64,000 nt of DNA from Campylobacter concisus (GTDB lineage Bacteria > Campylobacterota > Campylobacteria > Campylobacterales > Campylobacteraceae), in the NCBI RefSeq assembly GCF_001298465.1, contig NZ_CP012541.1:558001-622000 (forward strand), written 5' to 3'. The position numbers and the translations under genes were made by a program. The notes beneath the pieces were generated by a model that made no database searches, was not told the origin of the DNA, and worked only from the letters and a program-made list of their open reading frames with translations. Shown one piece after another: positions 9,686-19,073 of the stretch (within the stretch, counting starts at the first letter, position 1; every line of letters begins with the position of its first letter).

Positions 9686-10296
9686 TAAGGCCACTAAGTG
9701 CTAAATTTATCACATCAAGTCCAAGTATAAAAGAGGCTCCAAGCTTCGTAACAAGCGAAGCCGTCTTTTTGGGTAGATCAAATGTTGGTAAAAGCAGCCT
9801 CATAAATATACTTGTAAATCAAAAAAATCTAGCCAAAAGCTCATCGACTCCTGGCAAAACTCAGCTTATAAATTTCTTTGAGGCCGAGTTTTATGAGCAA
9901 AAAGATGAACAGGAGGAAAAAGATAAATTTAAGCTCATTTTGGTTGATTTGCCAGGCTTTGGCTATGCAAAAGTGGCAAAGTCAAAGCATGATGAATGGC
10001 GTAAAAATTTAGATGAGTTTTTGAAATTTAGAAGCGACATTAGACTTTTTATACACCTAATTGATGCTAGGCATTTTAATTTAGACATAGACGTAAATGT
10101 GGATGCTTATCTAAAAAGCTTTTTAAGGGCTGATCAGAAAATTTTAAATTTATATACAAAAAGCGATAAGCTAAATCAAAGTCAAAAGAGTGCGGTAATG
10201 AAATTTGATCCAAGCGGCATCTTGGTCTCAACTCTTAATAAAAGCGGTATTGAAAAGGCTAGAGAAGCTATCATAAATAACGCTCTTGGTAGATAA
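9682..10296 (+). CDS. engB: Ribosome-assembly GTPase EngB/YsxC
   Basis: Essential GTPase acting late in large-subunit assembly. It is 204 residues. The G motifs are intact: G1 GRSNVGKSS near 31-39, G2 threonine in SSTPGKTQ, G3 DLPGFG near 93, and G4 TKSD near 159. The start is a GTG overlapping the lptA stop. Its place between LPS export and the mrdA cluster agrees with the C. jejuni order as I recall it. Confidence 0.93.
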   Translation: MIRPLSAKFITSSPSIKEAPSFVTSEAVFLGRSNVGKSSLINILVNQKNLAKSSSTPGKTQLINFFEAEFYEQKDEQEEKDKFKLILVDLPGFGYAKVAKSKHDEWRKNLDEFLKFRSDIRLFIHLIDARHFNLDIDVNVDAYLKSFLRADQKILNLYTKSDKLNQSQKSAVMKFDPSGILVSTLNKSGIEKAREAIINNALGR

Positions 10297-10297
10297 A

Positions 10298-10789
10298 ATG
10301 CAAACCATAAGTAGCTTAGATATTAAAATTTTTAAAGAATTTTGGTGGGCTATTTTTTTATTCTCATATGAGATCGCAACTACGCAATTTGGCTTTTTGC
10401 CGCCACTCATTGGCATTTTTTTTACTTATATGATTTTGGAGTATTCAAGAAAACAAAAGCAATACGACGAGTTTAAGCACAATTGGTACTTTGCGATAAT
10501 TTTTATAATATTTGCTGAGCAAATTCATGGATTTCATCTTTTTTCAACGATTATTGCATTTTTGCTTTTTTATAATTTTATTTTAGACTGGCTATATACC
10601 ACGATGAAGTGGCGAAACTGCCTACTTATCATCTTTGTAGCAGCTGGATACGCTTTAACCTTTCTTGTAAATAATCTATTTGCTTACGTTTTAAACGAGC
10701 AAAATTTAGCATTTTCGTCTGAATATCTATTTTTTATAGCATTTGAAAGTATCCTTGCTATCGTTCTTTTTAGGGATAAAGTGCTATGA
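10298..10789 (+). CDS. Small integral membrane protein upstream of mrdA
   Basis: About 163 residues with about five hydrophobic helices (starting near residues 15, 32, 65, 105 and 140) and no catalytic motif. The ATG at 10298 is one base after the engB stop; an in-frame TTG at 10286 would extend it by four residues into engB. The stop overlaps the mrdA start. Position directly before a PBP2 gene and the size suggest an MreD-like partner of the elongasome, but that is inference from context and the sequence does not prove it. Confidence 0.7.
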   Translation: MQTISSLDIKIFKEFWWAIFLFSYEIATTQFGFLPPLIGIFFTYMILEYSRKQKQYDEFKHNWYFAIIFIIFAEQIHGFHLFSTIIAFLLFYNFILDWLYTTMKWRNCLLIIFVAAGYALTFLVNNLFAYVLNEQNLAFSSEYLFFIAFESILAIVLFRDKVL

Positions 10790-12624
10790 GAATGCGCATC
10801 GTCTTTAGTGTGATCGCTCTTTTTTGGATTATACTTTTGGGACGAATTTATCACCTAAGCATAAACTCAAATACTTACTACAACGAGATTGCAGAACAAA
10901 ACGCGATAAAGACTATTTATATTCCGCCAGTTAGGGGTATTATTTTTGACGCACATGATAAGCCAATGGCTGTTAATCGTCTTGGCTTTTCGGTATCCAT
11001 TAGGCCTCATTTAAGTGCTAATAAAAAGGTAAAAATTTTAGATGATGAGCTAGCTTACATTGGCTCACTATTTAGCGATCTAAATGTTACAAAGCTTAAA
11101 AATGAATACATAAAAAATGACTCAGCTTATAACCAAGATTTTATAAATGTGGTCGAATTTATTGATTATGATAAATTTTTACCATTTTTTGCATCACTTT
11201 CTTTGCGTGAAAATTTAGAGATAAGGCCCGCTTCAAAACGCCACTATCCGTATAACGATCTAGCTTCTCACATCATCGGCTACGTTGGTAGGGCAAATCA
11301 AAAAGATATGGATAATGATCCTTTGACAAAGCTTACAAATTATATTGGAAGAAGTGGCGTGGAACGGTTTTATAATCCGATCTTACAAGGAATTCAGGGA
11401 TTTAAAAAGATAAAGGTAAATGCCTTAAATGAAGAGATCGAGCAGATAAACTATCAAGCACCACAAAGTCAAAATATCAAGCTTGCAGTCGATCTTGAGC
11501 TTCAGCAGTTTGTGGCTGATGTCTTTGGTAAGGATGCAGGAAGCGTTATCGTTATGAGTCTAAAAGATGGTGCTATCATAGCTGCTGGTAGCTTTCCAGA
11601 GTACGATCTAAACCCATTTGTGCTTGGAATTTCTCAGCCTGAATGGGAAGAGCTTGTAAAAAACGTCGATCATCCTTTTACAAACAAGCTAATAAACGGC
11701 CTTTATCCGCCAGGTTCTGTCGTAAAAATGGGTATGGCGCTTGCGTTCTTGGATAATGGCATGAGTAAATACGATAGCTTTTTTTGTAGTGGTTCGTATG
11801 AGCTTGGAGGACGTAAATTTCGCTGCTGGAACTCTCATGGACATGGAAATGTTAATATGAATACGGCAATTAGAGAGAGCTGTGATGATTATTTTTATAA
11901 AGGTAGTCAAAAGATAGGCATAGATGCCATAGTGCCGATACTTGAGCGTATGGGCTTTGGTAGAAAAACCGAGGTTGATTTGCCAAATGAGTTTGTGGGG
12001 ACTTTACCAAGTAGAGAGTGGAAGATGAGGAAGTATGGCAAAGCGTGGTTTCAAGGCGAGACCCTCATCACTTCTATCGGCCAGGGAAATTTCTTGGTCA
12101 CGCCTATGCAAGTGGCAAAATATACAGCGGGCCTTGCAACTGGGCTAAATGTGACTCCACATTTTTTAAAGAGCATTGATGGCAAGGATGTTGATTTTAC
12201 GCCAACAGATGATGCTTTTACGCCGTTTGAGAAGTCGCAGTTACCAGCCATTAGGCATGCAATGTATGAAGTGGCAAACCACCCAAGAGGAACGGCAAAT
12301 AGGCATTTTATTGGAAGCCTAGTTAAAGTTGCTGCAAAGACCGGTACTGCCCAGGTCGTTGGAATTTCTCAAACTGAAAAGAAACGTATGAAAGAGGAGG
12401 ATATGGCGTATTTGCAAAGATCTCATGCATGGATGACCACATATGCGCCTTATGAAGATCCGCAATATGTCATCACAATGGTTATCGAGCATGGTGGCCA
12501 TGGTGGAAGTGCGGCTGGGCCAAAAATTGCTCAAATTTATAATAAACTCGTTGAAATGGGATATATAAATTTAGAAAAAATCCAAAGCGATCAAAATAAG
12601 AAACAAGATAATAAGAAAAAATAA
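10786..12624 (+). CDS. mrdA: Penicillin-binding protein 2 (elongation transpeptidase)
   Basis: Class B PBP that cross-links peptidoglycan during side-wall growth. It is 612 residues with one N-terminal membrane anchor (about 5-22). A dimerisation domain follows, then the transpeptidase domain with S311-VV-K314, S365-C-D367 and K518-T-G520, the complete active site. The RGxIxD start of the pedestal domain (RGIIFDAHDK) is near residue 47. The C-terminus is Lys/Asn-rich. It is the last gene of the long forward run. Confidence 0.93.
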   Translation: MRMRIVFSVIALFWIILLGRIYHLSINSNTYYNEIAEQNAIKTIYIPPVRGIIFDAHDKPMAVNRLGFSVSIRPHLSANKKVKILDDELAYIGSLFSDLNVTKLKNEYIKNDSAYNQDFINVVEFIDYDKFLPFFASLSLRENLEIRPASKRHYPYNDLASHIIGYVGRANQKDMDNDPLTKLTNYIGRSGVERFYNPILQGIQGFKKIKVNALNEEIEQINYQAPQSQNIKLAVDLELQQFVADVFGKDAGSVIVMSLKDGAIIAAGSFPEYDLNPFVLGISQPEWEELVKNVDHPFTNKLINGLYPPGSVVKMGMALAFLDNGMSKYDSFFCSGSYELGGRKFRCWNSHGHGNVNMNTAIRESCDDYFYKGSQKIGIDAIVPILERMGFGRKTEVDLPNEFVGTLPSREWKMRKYGKAWFQGETLITSIGQGNFLVTPMQVAKYTAGLATGLNVTPHFLKSIDGKDVDFTPTDDAFTPFEKSQLPAIRHAMYEVANHPRGTANRHFIGSLVKVAAKTGTAQVVGISQTEKKRMKEEDMAYLQRSHAWMTTYAPYEDPQYVITMVIEHGGHGGSAAGPKIAQIYNKLVEMGYINLEKIQSDQNKKQDNKKK

Positions 12625-12821
12625 AGATCACTAAAAAGTCGTGGTAGCGATCGCTTACTTAGAAATTTTTACTGTACCCTTGGCTAAATTTATTAACTAC
12701 TTTTCAATCCTCCTTATTAAATTTTTGGCAAGCTTGATCGAGAATTTATGTTTTTGGTAGCTAGCAAGAGTCTAAGCGTTGATATATCTTTAAATTTGTT
12801 AAATGCCCTTGTTTTAGAGAC
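12625..12821 (+). other. Intergenic gap between mrdA and queC
   Basis: 197 bases between convergent genes. I see no open frame, tRNA or convincing terminator; a short palindrome AGCGATCGCT lies near 12647. The base composition resembles decayed coding DNA but no family is recognisable. Confidence 0.4.
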
Positions 12822-13502
12822 TCATAAGGAAAATTTTTGATTTTTATATGCGATTTTATCAGTGGCGTTTGCCTTTTTAAAGCCATTTAGCCTTAGCCTG
12901 CAGCTATCGCAAAGTCCGCATGCCTCGTCCCCGCTCTCGTAGCAGCTCCAGGTTAGCTCTAGTGGCGAGCCAAGCTCAAGCGATTTTGCTACGATGTCAG
13001 CCTTGCTTAAATTTACAAGTGGAGTAATTATCTCACACGAAAAACTAGGTGATGTGCCTAAATTTATGGACCCGTTTATACTTTTTATGAAGCTTTCTTT
13101 GCAGTCAGGATAGCCTGAACTATCTTCTTCTACGACACCGATATAGATAGCTTGTGCATTTTCTTTTTCAGCAAGTGCGGCAGCGACCGAGATAAAAATA
13201 CCATTTCGAAAAGGCACGTAAGTATTTGGCACATCTTTTTCCACTCCATCTTTTCTTATTTGCAAGCTTTTATCGGTTAAAGAATTTCCGCCTATTTGGG
13301 CAATAAAGCTAACATCCAAACTCATCTTTTTTGCAATGCCTAGTCTTTCGCAAATTTTGTTAAATGCACGTTTTTCGCGTTTCATCGTTCTTTGGCCATA
13401 GTCAAAATGAAGCGCTACGATATCATATCCAGCCTTTTTTGCCATTACAGCACAAAGCGTACTATCCATGCCGCCACTCATTACACAAACTGCTTTTTTC
13501 AT
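12822..13502 (-). CDS. queC: 7-cyano-7-deazaguanine synthase
   Basis: Converts 7-carboxy-7-deazaguanine to preQ0, a step in queuosine tRNA modification, using ATP and ammonia. It is 226 residues. The N-type PP-loop SGGMDST is at residues 9-15, and the C-terminal zinc site is formed by cysteines in [15 protein letters not shown] near 188-202. The ATG at 13502 gives the family N-terminus; the open frame extends 11 codons further without support. It diverges from ybeY. Confidence 0.94.
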   Translation of the reverse strand: MKKAVCVMSGGMDSTLCAVMAKKAGYDIVALHFDYGQRTMKREKRAFNKICERLGIAKKMSLDVSFIAQIGGNSLTDKSLQIRKDGVEKDVPNTYVPFRNGIFISVAAALAEKENAQAIYIGVVEEDSSGYPDCKESFIKSINGSINLGTSPSFSCEIITPLVNLSKADIVAKSLELGSPLELTWSCYESGDEACGLCDSCRLRLNGFKKANATDKIAYKNQKFSL

Positions 13503-13526
13503 ATTTTGCCTTTTATTTTTGCTAGA

Positions 13527-13532
13527 ATTATA
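13527..13532 (-). promoter_or_regulatory. Candidate -10 box of queC
   Basis: TATAAT on the reverse strand, 24 bases before the queC ATG in the 58-base gap shared with ybeY. Confidence 0.4.
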
Positions 13533-13560
13533 CAAAAAGTTACTAAGGAAAGAGCCTAAA

Positions 13561-14007
13561 ATGATACTTTGCGAAGAGAGCTATCCAAAAATTTTAGATG
13601 AAATTTGTGAATATTTGACGTTAGGAGAAATCGAACTGGTTTTTGTCGGTAAAGAAGAGATGAGAGAACTGAATAAAACTGAGCGAGGCATTGATAAAAC
13701 GACAGATGTTTTAAGCTTTCCGCTTGAACTTGTCATTCATGCTCCACTTGGCTCAATCGTTATAAACAAAGATATGGTAAAAGAGAAAGCTACTGAGCTA
13801 AATCATAGCGAAGAGGCCGAAACCGCACTACTTTTCACACATGGATTACTTCATATCTTGGGATTTGATCATGAAAAAGATGATGGCGAAATGAGAGAAA
13901 AAGAGTGCGAGGTTATCAAGAAATTTGAGCTGCCTAAAAGTCTAATCGTAAGAAGCGAGGATGTTAGGCTAATTGATCTTATAAATAATAAAAATTTAAA
14001 AGAGTAG
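13561..14007 (+). CDS. ybeY: Endoribonuclease YbeY (rRNA maturation)
   Basis: Single-strand-specific metallo-endoribonuclease used in 16S rRNA 3' end processing and ribosome quality control. It is 148 residues. The zinc signature [11 protein letters not shown] (H-x3-H-x5-H) lies near residues 93-103. The ATG at 13561 was chosen because GGAAAGAG precedes it and upstream codons run into queC. The 3' end overlaps by 12 bases the convergent Mur-like gene. Confidence 0.93.
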   Translation: MILCEESYPKILDEICEYLTLGEIELVFVGKEEMRELNKTERGIDKTTDVLSFPLELVIHAPLGSIVINKDMVKEKATELNHSEEAETALLFTHGLLHILGFDHEKDDGEMREKECEVIKKFELPKSLIVRSEDVRLIDLINNKNLKE

Positions 14008-14979
14008 ATTTTCTTCAGATATTTTGTGAAGCTCTTCTAAAAGCTCCTCTTTTCGGCATAAAATCAATATATAGATAAAATTTTTAAGCTTTTTTGTCTC
14101 GCTTAAATTTTGAAAGTAGATTGCGTTTTGTACTTTTAATAAAGAGCCTTCTGGCAAACAAATTTTTATCTCATCAGGGCTAAATTTTTTATTTAAAAAT
14201 ATACTTTGACTTACAAATAGATCTTCATCGCTTTCAGTAATTATGGCTCTAAAGCTATTTCCAAAACTAGTAGGAATAAAATTTTTATCTATAAAAATCG
14301 GGTCAAAATGCCCGTGAATCCTACCTTCATAAGGCTTAAATGAAATTTTATTGCTATCAAGAAATTTTAAAAGTCCATAAAACATCCCAGCAAAAACTCG
14401 TGGTATGTTTAAGTTTTGATAGTATGTTTGCTTAAAGACTGTGCTTGTAAAAAATATCGAGCTTGGATTTATCTCTTGCATAGTTGTATCTGTGTAAATG
14501 GTCTCAAAAAGAGGCGATATTCTCTGAAGTGTTCTTGTATCATCGCCAAAAAAGATATCAAAGACCTTTGCGTGAAAAATTTGATTAAAAAGCTCAGTGA
14601 TATTTTTTGACATGACGTGTGCGTTAGAGCCAAGTTTTGATTTTTCCAAAAAGTCATTTATATAAGGATTTACGGCGCAAAATTTTAAATCTTTATGAGT
14701 AGCCTCAAATCTCATGAGTTTTATCATGGCAGTTTGTAAGCTACTAACTTTTAAAAAAGCGATCTCTTTGTCGATAATTGGCACATTATCTTCGCTAATT
14801 ATGGCGTATGCGCCTTGTTTAATCGCTGTTTCTATGTCGCTATCGTTCGCGTTTAAGCAAATATACGCAAAGCCACGTCTTACATGCTTTAGCTCGAAAA
14901 CAAACTCGCTTACGCTAGTTATCGTCGGTGCATTTAGAGCCTCGGCATTTATTAGACGAGTTAAATTTTCTATTGTCAT
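13996..14979 (-). CDS. Mur-ligase-like protein without ATP-binding motif
   Basis: 327 residues. The first about 95 residues resemble the UDP-MurNAc-binding N-domain of MurE/MurF: an R-R-G-F-A-Y-I-C-L segment (residues 34-42), then [13 protein letters not shown] near 52-64. Where a Mur ligase would carry GxNGKT/S (here around [16 protein letters not shown]) there is no P-loop glycine-lysine motif, so ATP-dependent ligation is unlikely. The remaining about 220 residues are unrecognised. It directly follows metG on the reverse strand (stop of metG and start are adjacent), the same neighbourhood as C. jejuni Cj0837c as I recall. A regulatory or substrate-binding role is conceivable. Function unknown. 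Confidence 0.75.
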   Translation of the reverse strand: MTIENLTRLINAEALNAPTITSVSEFVFELKHVRRGFAYICLNANDSDIETAIKQGAYAIISEDNVPIIDKEIAFLKVSSLQTAMIKLMRFEATHKDLKFCAVNPYINDFLEKSKLGSNAHVMSKNITELFNQIFHAKVFDIFFGDDTRTLQRISPLFETIYTDTTMQEINPSSIFFTSTVFKQTYYQNLNIPRVFAGMFYGLLKFLDSNKISFKPYEGRIHGHFDPIFIDKNFIPTSFGNSFRAIITESDEDLFVSQSIFLNKKFSPDEIKICLPEGSLLKVQNAIYFQNLSETKKLKNFIYILILCRKEELLEELHKISEENLLF

Positions 14980-16902
14980 TTAACCAACGATCGCGCCATT
15001 TTTAACTTTACCTTGCGTACCAAGAAGCGTTAGCGAGCCATCAGATGCGCTTAGGATCATGCCTTGAGAGACATATTTTTTCATCATCGTTCGCTCTTTT
15101 AAATTTGCTAAAACGCACACTTGCTTGCCGATAAGCGAGCTAGGCTCGTAGTATTTTGCAATGCCAGATAGAATTTGACGCGGCTGCTCCTCGCCAAGGT
15201 CTATCTTAAATTTAAGCAGTTTATCGCTGCCCTCGACCCTCTCGCATTCAAGCACTTCGCCTACTTTTATCACCACCTTTGCAAAGTCATCAATGCTAAT
15301 GATTTCGTCCTCTTTTTTCTCCTCTTTTGGCTCAGCTTTCGCCTCAACCTTTGGCTCATTTGCCTCGCTCATTAGCTCTTTTTCTATCCTTGGGAAAAGT
15401 GGCTCGGTAGCTTTTGCTACAAAATTTGAAATTTCATTTTTCAAAACAAGACTTTCATAAGATGTTGTGTCTATGCTAAAGCCAAGCGTGTCAGCTATCT
15501 TAGTACAAGTTTTTGGCATAGCTGGACTAAGTAGTATCGCTACTTTTGCAAGTAAATTTGCGCAAAGTGCCACAAGCGCGTTTGCCTCGTCAGTTTTGCC
15601 AGCTTTTACAAGTGACCATGGCTCATATTTTGCAACGGCTGCGTTTGCAAGCGTTACGACCTTCCAAAGATCCTCTAAGTAGCGATTTGTAGCTAAATTC
15701 TCTAAATTTTTTATAGCCTCATCAAGGTAGCCTTTTGCCTCATCAAGCTCGGCTTTGTGAAATTTGATCACATCTTTTGAATCGATTTTATAGTCGCTAT
15801 ACTTTGCACTCATGCCAACAATGCGGCTTAGCAGATTGCCAAGTCCATTGCCAAGTTCTGAGTTTATACGCTCGATCAAAGCCTTTTGGCTGTAATCGCC
15901 ATCTTGTCCAAACGGCACCTCTCTAAGCAAAAAATATCTGAAATTTTCAAGTCCGTAAGCATTTGCAACTTCTCTTGGGTTTATAACATTACCCTTACTT
16001 TTGCTCATCTTTTCGCCATTTATGGTCCACCAGCCGTGCGCTGCTACGTGTTTTGGTAATGGCAAGCCAAGACTCATCAAAAATGCCGGCCAGTAAACTG
16101 CGTGAAAGCGTAAAATATCTTTGCCAACGATGTGAGTAGTGTATGGCCAAAGATCCATTCTAGCGTCATCTCTTGAATATCCTAGTGTTGTTAGGTAGTT
16201 TATAAGCGCATCAAGCCAGACGTACATAACGTGCTTTTCATCGTTTGCGCTCTTTGGTAGCTTTATGCCCCAGTCAAAGCTCGTTCTTGTTACTGAAAGA
16301 TCTTTTAGTCCACCTTTTACAAAGCTTACGACCTCGTTTTTCTTACCTTTTGGGATGACGCAAAGCTCGTCATTTTCGTACCATTTTAAAAGCGCATCTT
16401 CATATTTTGAAAGCTTGAAAAAGTAGCTCTCTTCTTTAACTAAAGATGTCACACGGCCGCAGTCTGGACAGCGGTTGTCCTCAAGCAGGTCTCTTTGGTT
16501 AAAAAAAGTTTCGCAGCTAACGCAGTAAAATCCCTCATATTCGCCTTTGTAAATGTCGCCATTTGCTTGCATCTTTTCAAAGACATTTTGCACGGTTTGT
16601 TTGTGCTCTTCGTCGGTCGTTCTTATAAAATGGTCGTAGCTTATTTCAAACTCATCCCAAAGTGATCTAAATTTCGCACTGATCTCGTCAGCATACTCTT
16701 TTGGAGTTTTGCCTCTAGTGCTTGCGGCCTGCTCGATCTTTTGTCCATGCTCGTCCGTGCCTGTCATAAAGTATGTATCTTTGCCTTGTAAGCGATTAAA
16801 TCTAGCAAGTGTATCGGCGATGATGGTAGTATATGCATGACCAATGTGTGGCACGTCGTTTACATAGTATATTGGGGTCGTTATATAAGCTTTTTCTTTC
16901 AT
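14980..16902 (-). CDS. metG: Methionyl-tRNA synthetase with C-terminal tRNA-binding domain
   Basis: Class I synthetase charging tRNA-Met, 640 residues. The HIGH motif appears as PHIGHAYT near residue 18, a four-cysteine zinc knuckle CVSC...CPDC near 125-148, and KMSKSKGN near 298. An Ala/Glu/Lys-rich linker joins an EMAP-type OB-fold (about 535-640) that binds tRNA and dimerises. The ATG at 16902 has AAAGGA upstream; a further 12 in-frame codons overlap the next gene and are not needed. Confidence 0.94.
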   Translation of the reverse strand: MKEKAYITTPIYYVNDVPHIGHAYTTIIADTLARFNRLQGKDTYFMTGTDEHGQKIEQAASTRGKTPKEYADEISAKFRSLWDEFEISYDHFIRTTDEEHKQTVQNVFEKMQANGDIYKGEYEGFYCVSCETFFNQRDLLEDNRCPDCGRVTSLVKEESYFFKLSKYEDALLKWYENDELCVIPKGKKNEVVSFVKGGLKDLSVTRTSFDWGIKLPKSANDEKHVMYVWLDALINYLTTLGYSRDDARMDLWPYTTHIVGKDILRFHAVYWPAFLMSLGLPLPKHVAAHGWWTINGEKMSKSKGNVINPREVANAYGLENFRYFLLREVPFGQDGDYSQKALIERINSELGNGLGNLLSRIVGMSAKYSDYKIDSKDVIKFHKAELDEAKGYLDEAIKNLENLATNRYLEDLWKVVTLANAAVAKYEPWSLVKAGKTDEANALVALCANLLAKVAILLSPAMPKTCTKIADTLGFSIDTTSYESLVLKNEISNFVAKATEPLFPRIEKELMSEANEPKVEAKAEPKEEKKEDEIISIDDFAKVVIKVGEVLECERVEGSDKLLKFKIDLGEEQPRQILSGIAKYYEPSSLIGKQVCVLANLKERTMMKKYVSQGMILSASDGSLTLLGTQGKVKNGAIVG

Positions 16903-16921
16903 ATTTTTATCCTTTAAATTT

Positions 16922-17131
16922 TTAGAAATCAAATCCACCGTCGCTACCCGTATTGCCTTTTGACATCGAGTTATAGCAGCTGTTTACATACTCTTTTCTT
17001 GTCTCGCAGTCAAAAAATACTTCGCAGTTAAAGCAGCTTTTTTGCCCTTTTTGTTCTTGGCATTCTTGTAGGATCTTTGCCTTTTGCTTCAAGGCTAGTT
17101 CAAATGCGTCCAATTGCTCGCTTTCTTGCAT
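16922..17131 (-). CDS. Small cysteine-containing protein between fbp and metG
   Basis: 69 residues. The N-terminal half is a charged helix rich in Glu, Gln and Lys. The C-terminal half has CFNCEVFFDCETR then a further Cys near NSCYNSM, four cysteines that could bind zinc or a cluster. No signal peptide. It overlaps the fbp stop by one base, and I recall an equivalent small gene (Cj0839c) at the same spot in C. jejuni, so it is probably real. Function unknown. Confidence 0.75.
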   Translation of the reverse strand: MQESEQLDAFELALKQKAKILQECQEQKGQKSCFNCEVFFDCETRKEYVNSCYNSMSKGNTGSDGGFDF

Positions 17132-17994
17132 TATTTTTGCTCGTAAAATTTATGCAAAAGAGAAATTTCATCACGTGAGCCAAAGAAGCATGGCGTTATT
17201 TGGTGAATTTTTTCTATTTTTATATCAAAAAGTGTCCGGTTTTTACCGTTTGTCGTTGCGCCCTTTGCGTTTTCATATATGAAGGCAAATGGCAATACCT
17301 CAAAGACTACTCTTAGCTTGCCATTTGGATGATCGCTCGTTGCTGGATAGCTAAAAAGACCGCCGCCTTTTAGCAAAATTTGGTGCAGGTCGCTCACCAT
17401 CGCACCTGAGTATCTTAGCCTATATCCTTGGTTGAATAGCTCATTTATGAAATTTCTATGCGTTTGGCTCCAGCCTTTTTGTGTCGCTCCTGTAGCATTT
17501 AGCTTGCCTTTTTCTTTTAGCTCAAGCTCTTTTATAAATTTAAACTCGCCATCTTTGCCAAGTCTATAAAATTTAGGCAAAGCACCTTTTTTCTCAGCAA
17601 TGACAAGCTCAAGTCTTGGACCATATATAGTGTAAGTTGCGGCTATTAATTTTTCTGGTTTTACCTCGTCTTCGTAGATGCCAAAGATCGAGCCAACGGC
17701 AAAATTTACATCAACTAGGCTTGAGCCATCAAGTGGATCGTAAGCGATTATAAATTTAGCATTTTTATTTATCTCAAGCTCGTTCTCTTTTTCTTCGCTA
17801 ATTAGCGCTTTTACGCAATCAAGCTCGCTAAATTTAGCTGTGATGATCTCGTCGCTTTTGACATCAAGTTTTAGTTGCGTGTCGCCAGTCGCGTTTTCGT
17901 GGGTTGTGTAGCCAAGATCGGCGTATTTTATCACTTCGCTTATCTCTTTTGCGATCTCTTTTATGGTGTTAAAAATTTGGTTTAATTCTTGCAT
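17131..17994 (-). CDS. fbp: Fructose-1,6-bisphosphatase (class I)
   Basis: Gluconeogenic hydrolysis of fructose-1,6-bisphosphate to fructose-6-phosphate, suited to an organism that grows on organic acids. It is 287 residues, shorter than the about 330 of E. coli Fbp. The metal site [12 protein letters not shown] (near 98-109) is intact and a GGGLFSYPA stretch is near 207. The ATG at 17994 overlaps the mobB stop (TAATG). Confidence 0.92.
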   Translation of the reverse strand: MQELNQIFNTIKEIAKEISEVIKYADLGYTTHENATGDTQLKLDVKSDEIITAKFSELDCVKALISEEKENELEINKNAKFIIAYDPLDGSSLVDVNFAVGSIFGIYEDEVKPEKLIAATYTIYGPRLELVIAEKKGALPKFYRLGKDGEFKFIKELELKEKGKLNATGATQKGWSQTHRNFINELFNQGYRLRYSGAMVSDLHQILLKGGGLFSYPATSDHPNGKLRVVFEVLPFAFIYENAKGATTNGKNRTLFDIKIEKIHQITPCFFGSRDEISLLHKFYEQK

Positions 17995-18473
17995 TATACA
18001 GCCTTTGCATTTTCTAATATCCACGCACAAATGGCGTTTGTATCGTCTAAATTGAGATTTTTTATTTCGTAGGGAATTTGCTCTTTATAAGTGGCGATCG
18101 CGTCTGAAAAGCTAAGGTAAGATTCGTCAATCTCGCCTTTAAAAACGCTTAGTCTTGGTAGAGGAAGTGTCTTTAGTCCTTCAACCAAGAGCATGTCAAA
18201 CTCGCCGAGCATTTTAATAACATCACTAATTTCTTGTGAATTTTGTGAAAAATAAGTTGTTCTAGTCGGACTCATCACCACCACATCTGCTCCAGTTTGA
18301 GAAAATTTAAAGCTATCCTTGCCTTCAACATCAAATTTGGCCTTGTTGCCTGGATCATGTTTTACTATCGCGACTTTCAAACCATCATCTATAAATTTTT
18401 TTGCTACCTTTAAAATAAGAGTCGTTTTTCCGCTATTTGAAGGGCCAGAAAAAGCGATAGCAAGTCTTTTCAT
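17994..18473 (-). CDS. mobB: Molybdopterin-guanine dinucleotide biosynthesis protein MobB
   Basis: P-loop GTPase-like protein assisting conversion of molybdopterin to the guanine dinucleotide cofactor used by nitrate, formate and TMAO/DMSO-type enzymes. It is 159 residues. Walker [11 protein letters not shown] lies at residues 9-18, and a [11 protein letters not shown] segment and [14 protein letters not shown] follow as in the family. First gene of the mobB-fbp-small gene-metG-Mur-like run. Confidence 0.9.
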   Translation of the reverse strand: MKRLAIAFSGPSNSGKTTLILKVAKKFIDDGLKVAIVKHDPGNKAKFDVEGKDSFKFSQTGADVVVMSPTRTTYFSQNSQEISDVIKMLGEFDMLLVEGLKTLPLPRLSVFKGEIDESYLSFSDAIATYKEQIPYEIKNLNLDDTNAICAWILENAKAV

Positions 18474-18502
18474 AAGAACCTTTTTTGTTAAAATTTCTCG
18501 CG

Positions 18503-18508
18503 ATTATA
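18503..18508 (-). promoter_or_regulatory. Candidate -10 box of the mobB operon
   Basis: TATAAT on the reverse strand 29 bases before the mobB ATG, in the gap shared with the divergent lipoprotein gene. Confidence 0.4.
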
Positions 18509-18593
18509 ACTTATGTTGGCTTTAAAATTTATGAGTGAAATTTAAAAATTAAAATGCTAAAATGGCAGAAATTTTAGAAATTCAAGAGTTTTT

Positions 18594-19073
18594 ATGAGCA
18601 AATTTATATCGTTTTTTGTATTTATTTTGATGATATTTGGCTGTGCTGGTGAAAAAGTAATCGTGCATGAGCCGTTAAAAAATGAGCTTTTGGCTTACAC
18701 AAGCAAGAGCGAGATCATTGACGGCACCGATAGAACGCTAATTGTAGCAACTTATCTAAATCCTATTTATAACTCAGATTTAGATGCAAGCAAAGAGCAC
18801 TTTTTGGTGGCCATAAATCCAAAAGAGCACGCTAGTGAGCTAAATAATATCAAGGTAAACAACGACTCAAATGCCACAAATGCAAGGCTGCTTGATGAAA
18901 ATGATAAGATGCTAAAATTTGTTGGATTTTCGATGCCTTGGGCGCTCTATTATGAAGTGACCGCACCAAGCAAGCAAAGCGATGATCTAGCACTTAGTTT
19001 CGAAATTTATCAGTCAAGGCCGGTTTTGTTAAATTTTCGAAAAGTTGCGAAATCTTTATATTGGAACCAGTAA
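18594..19073 (+). CDS. Predicted lipoprotein overlapping slt
   Basis: 159 residues with a signal ending at lipobox MIFGC (Cys17), so probably an outer- or inner-membrane lipoprotein. I recognise no domain. The body contains few cysteines and a mix of beta-prone segments. The last 80 bases overlap the 3' end of slt on the other strand. An equivalent (Cj0842) sits beside slt in C. jejuni as I recall. Function unknown; the neighbour suggests an envelope role. Confidence 0.75.
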   Translation: MSKFISFFVFILMIFGCAGEKVIVHEPLKNELLAYTSKSEIIDGTDRTLIVATYLNPIYNSDLDASKEHFLVAINPKEHASELNNIKVNNDSNATNARLLDENDKMLKFVGFSMPWALYYEVTAPSKQSDDLALSFEIYQSRPVLLNFRKVAKSLYWNQ

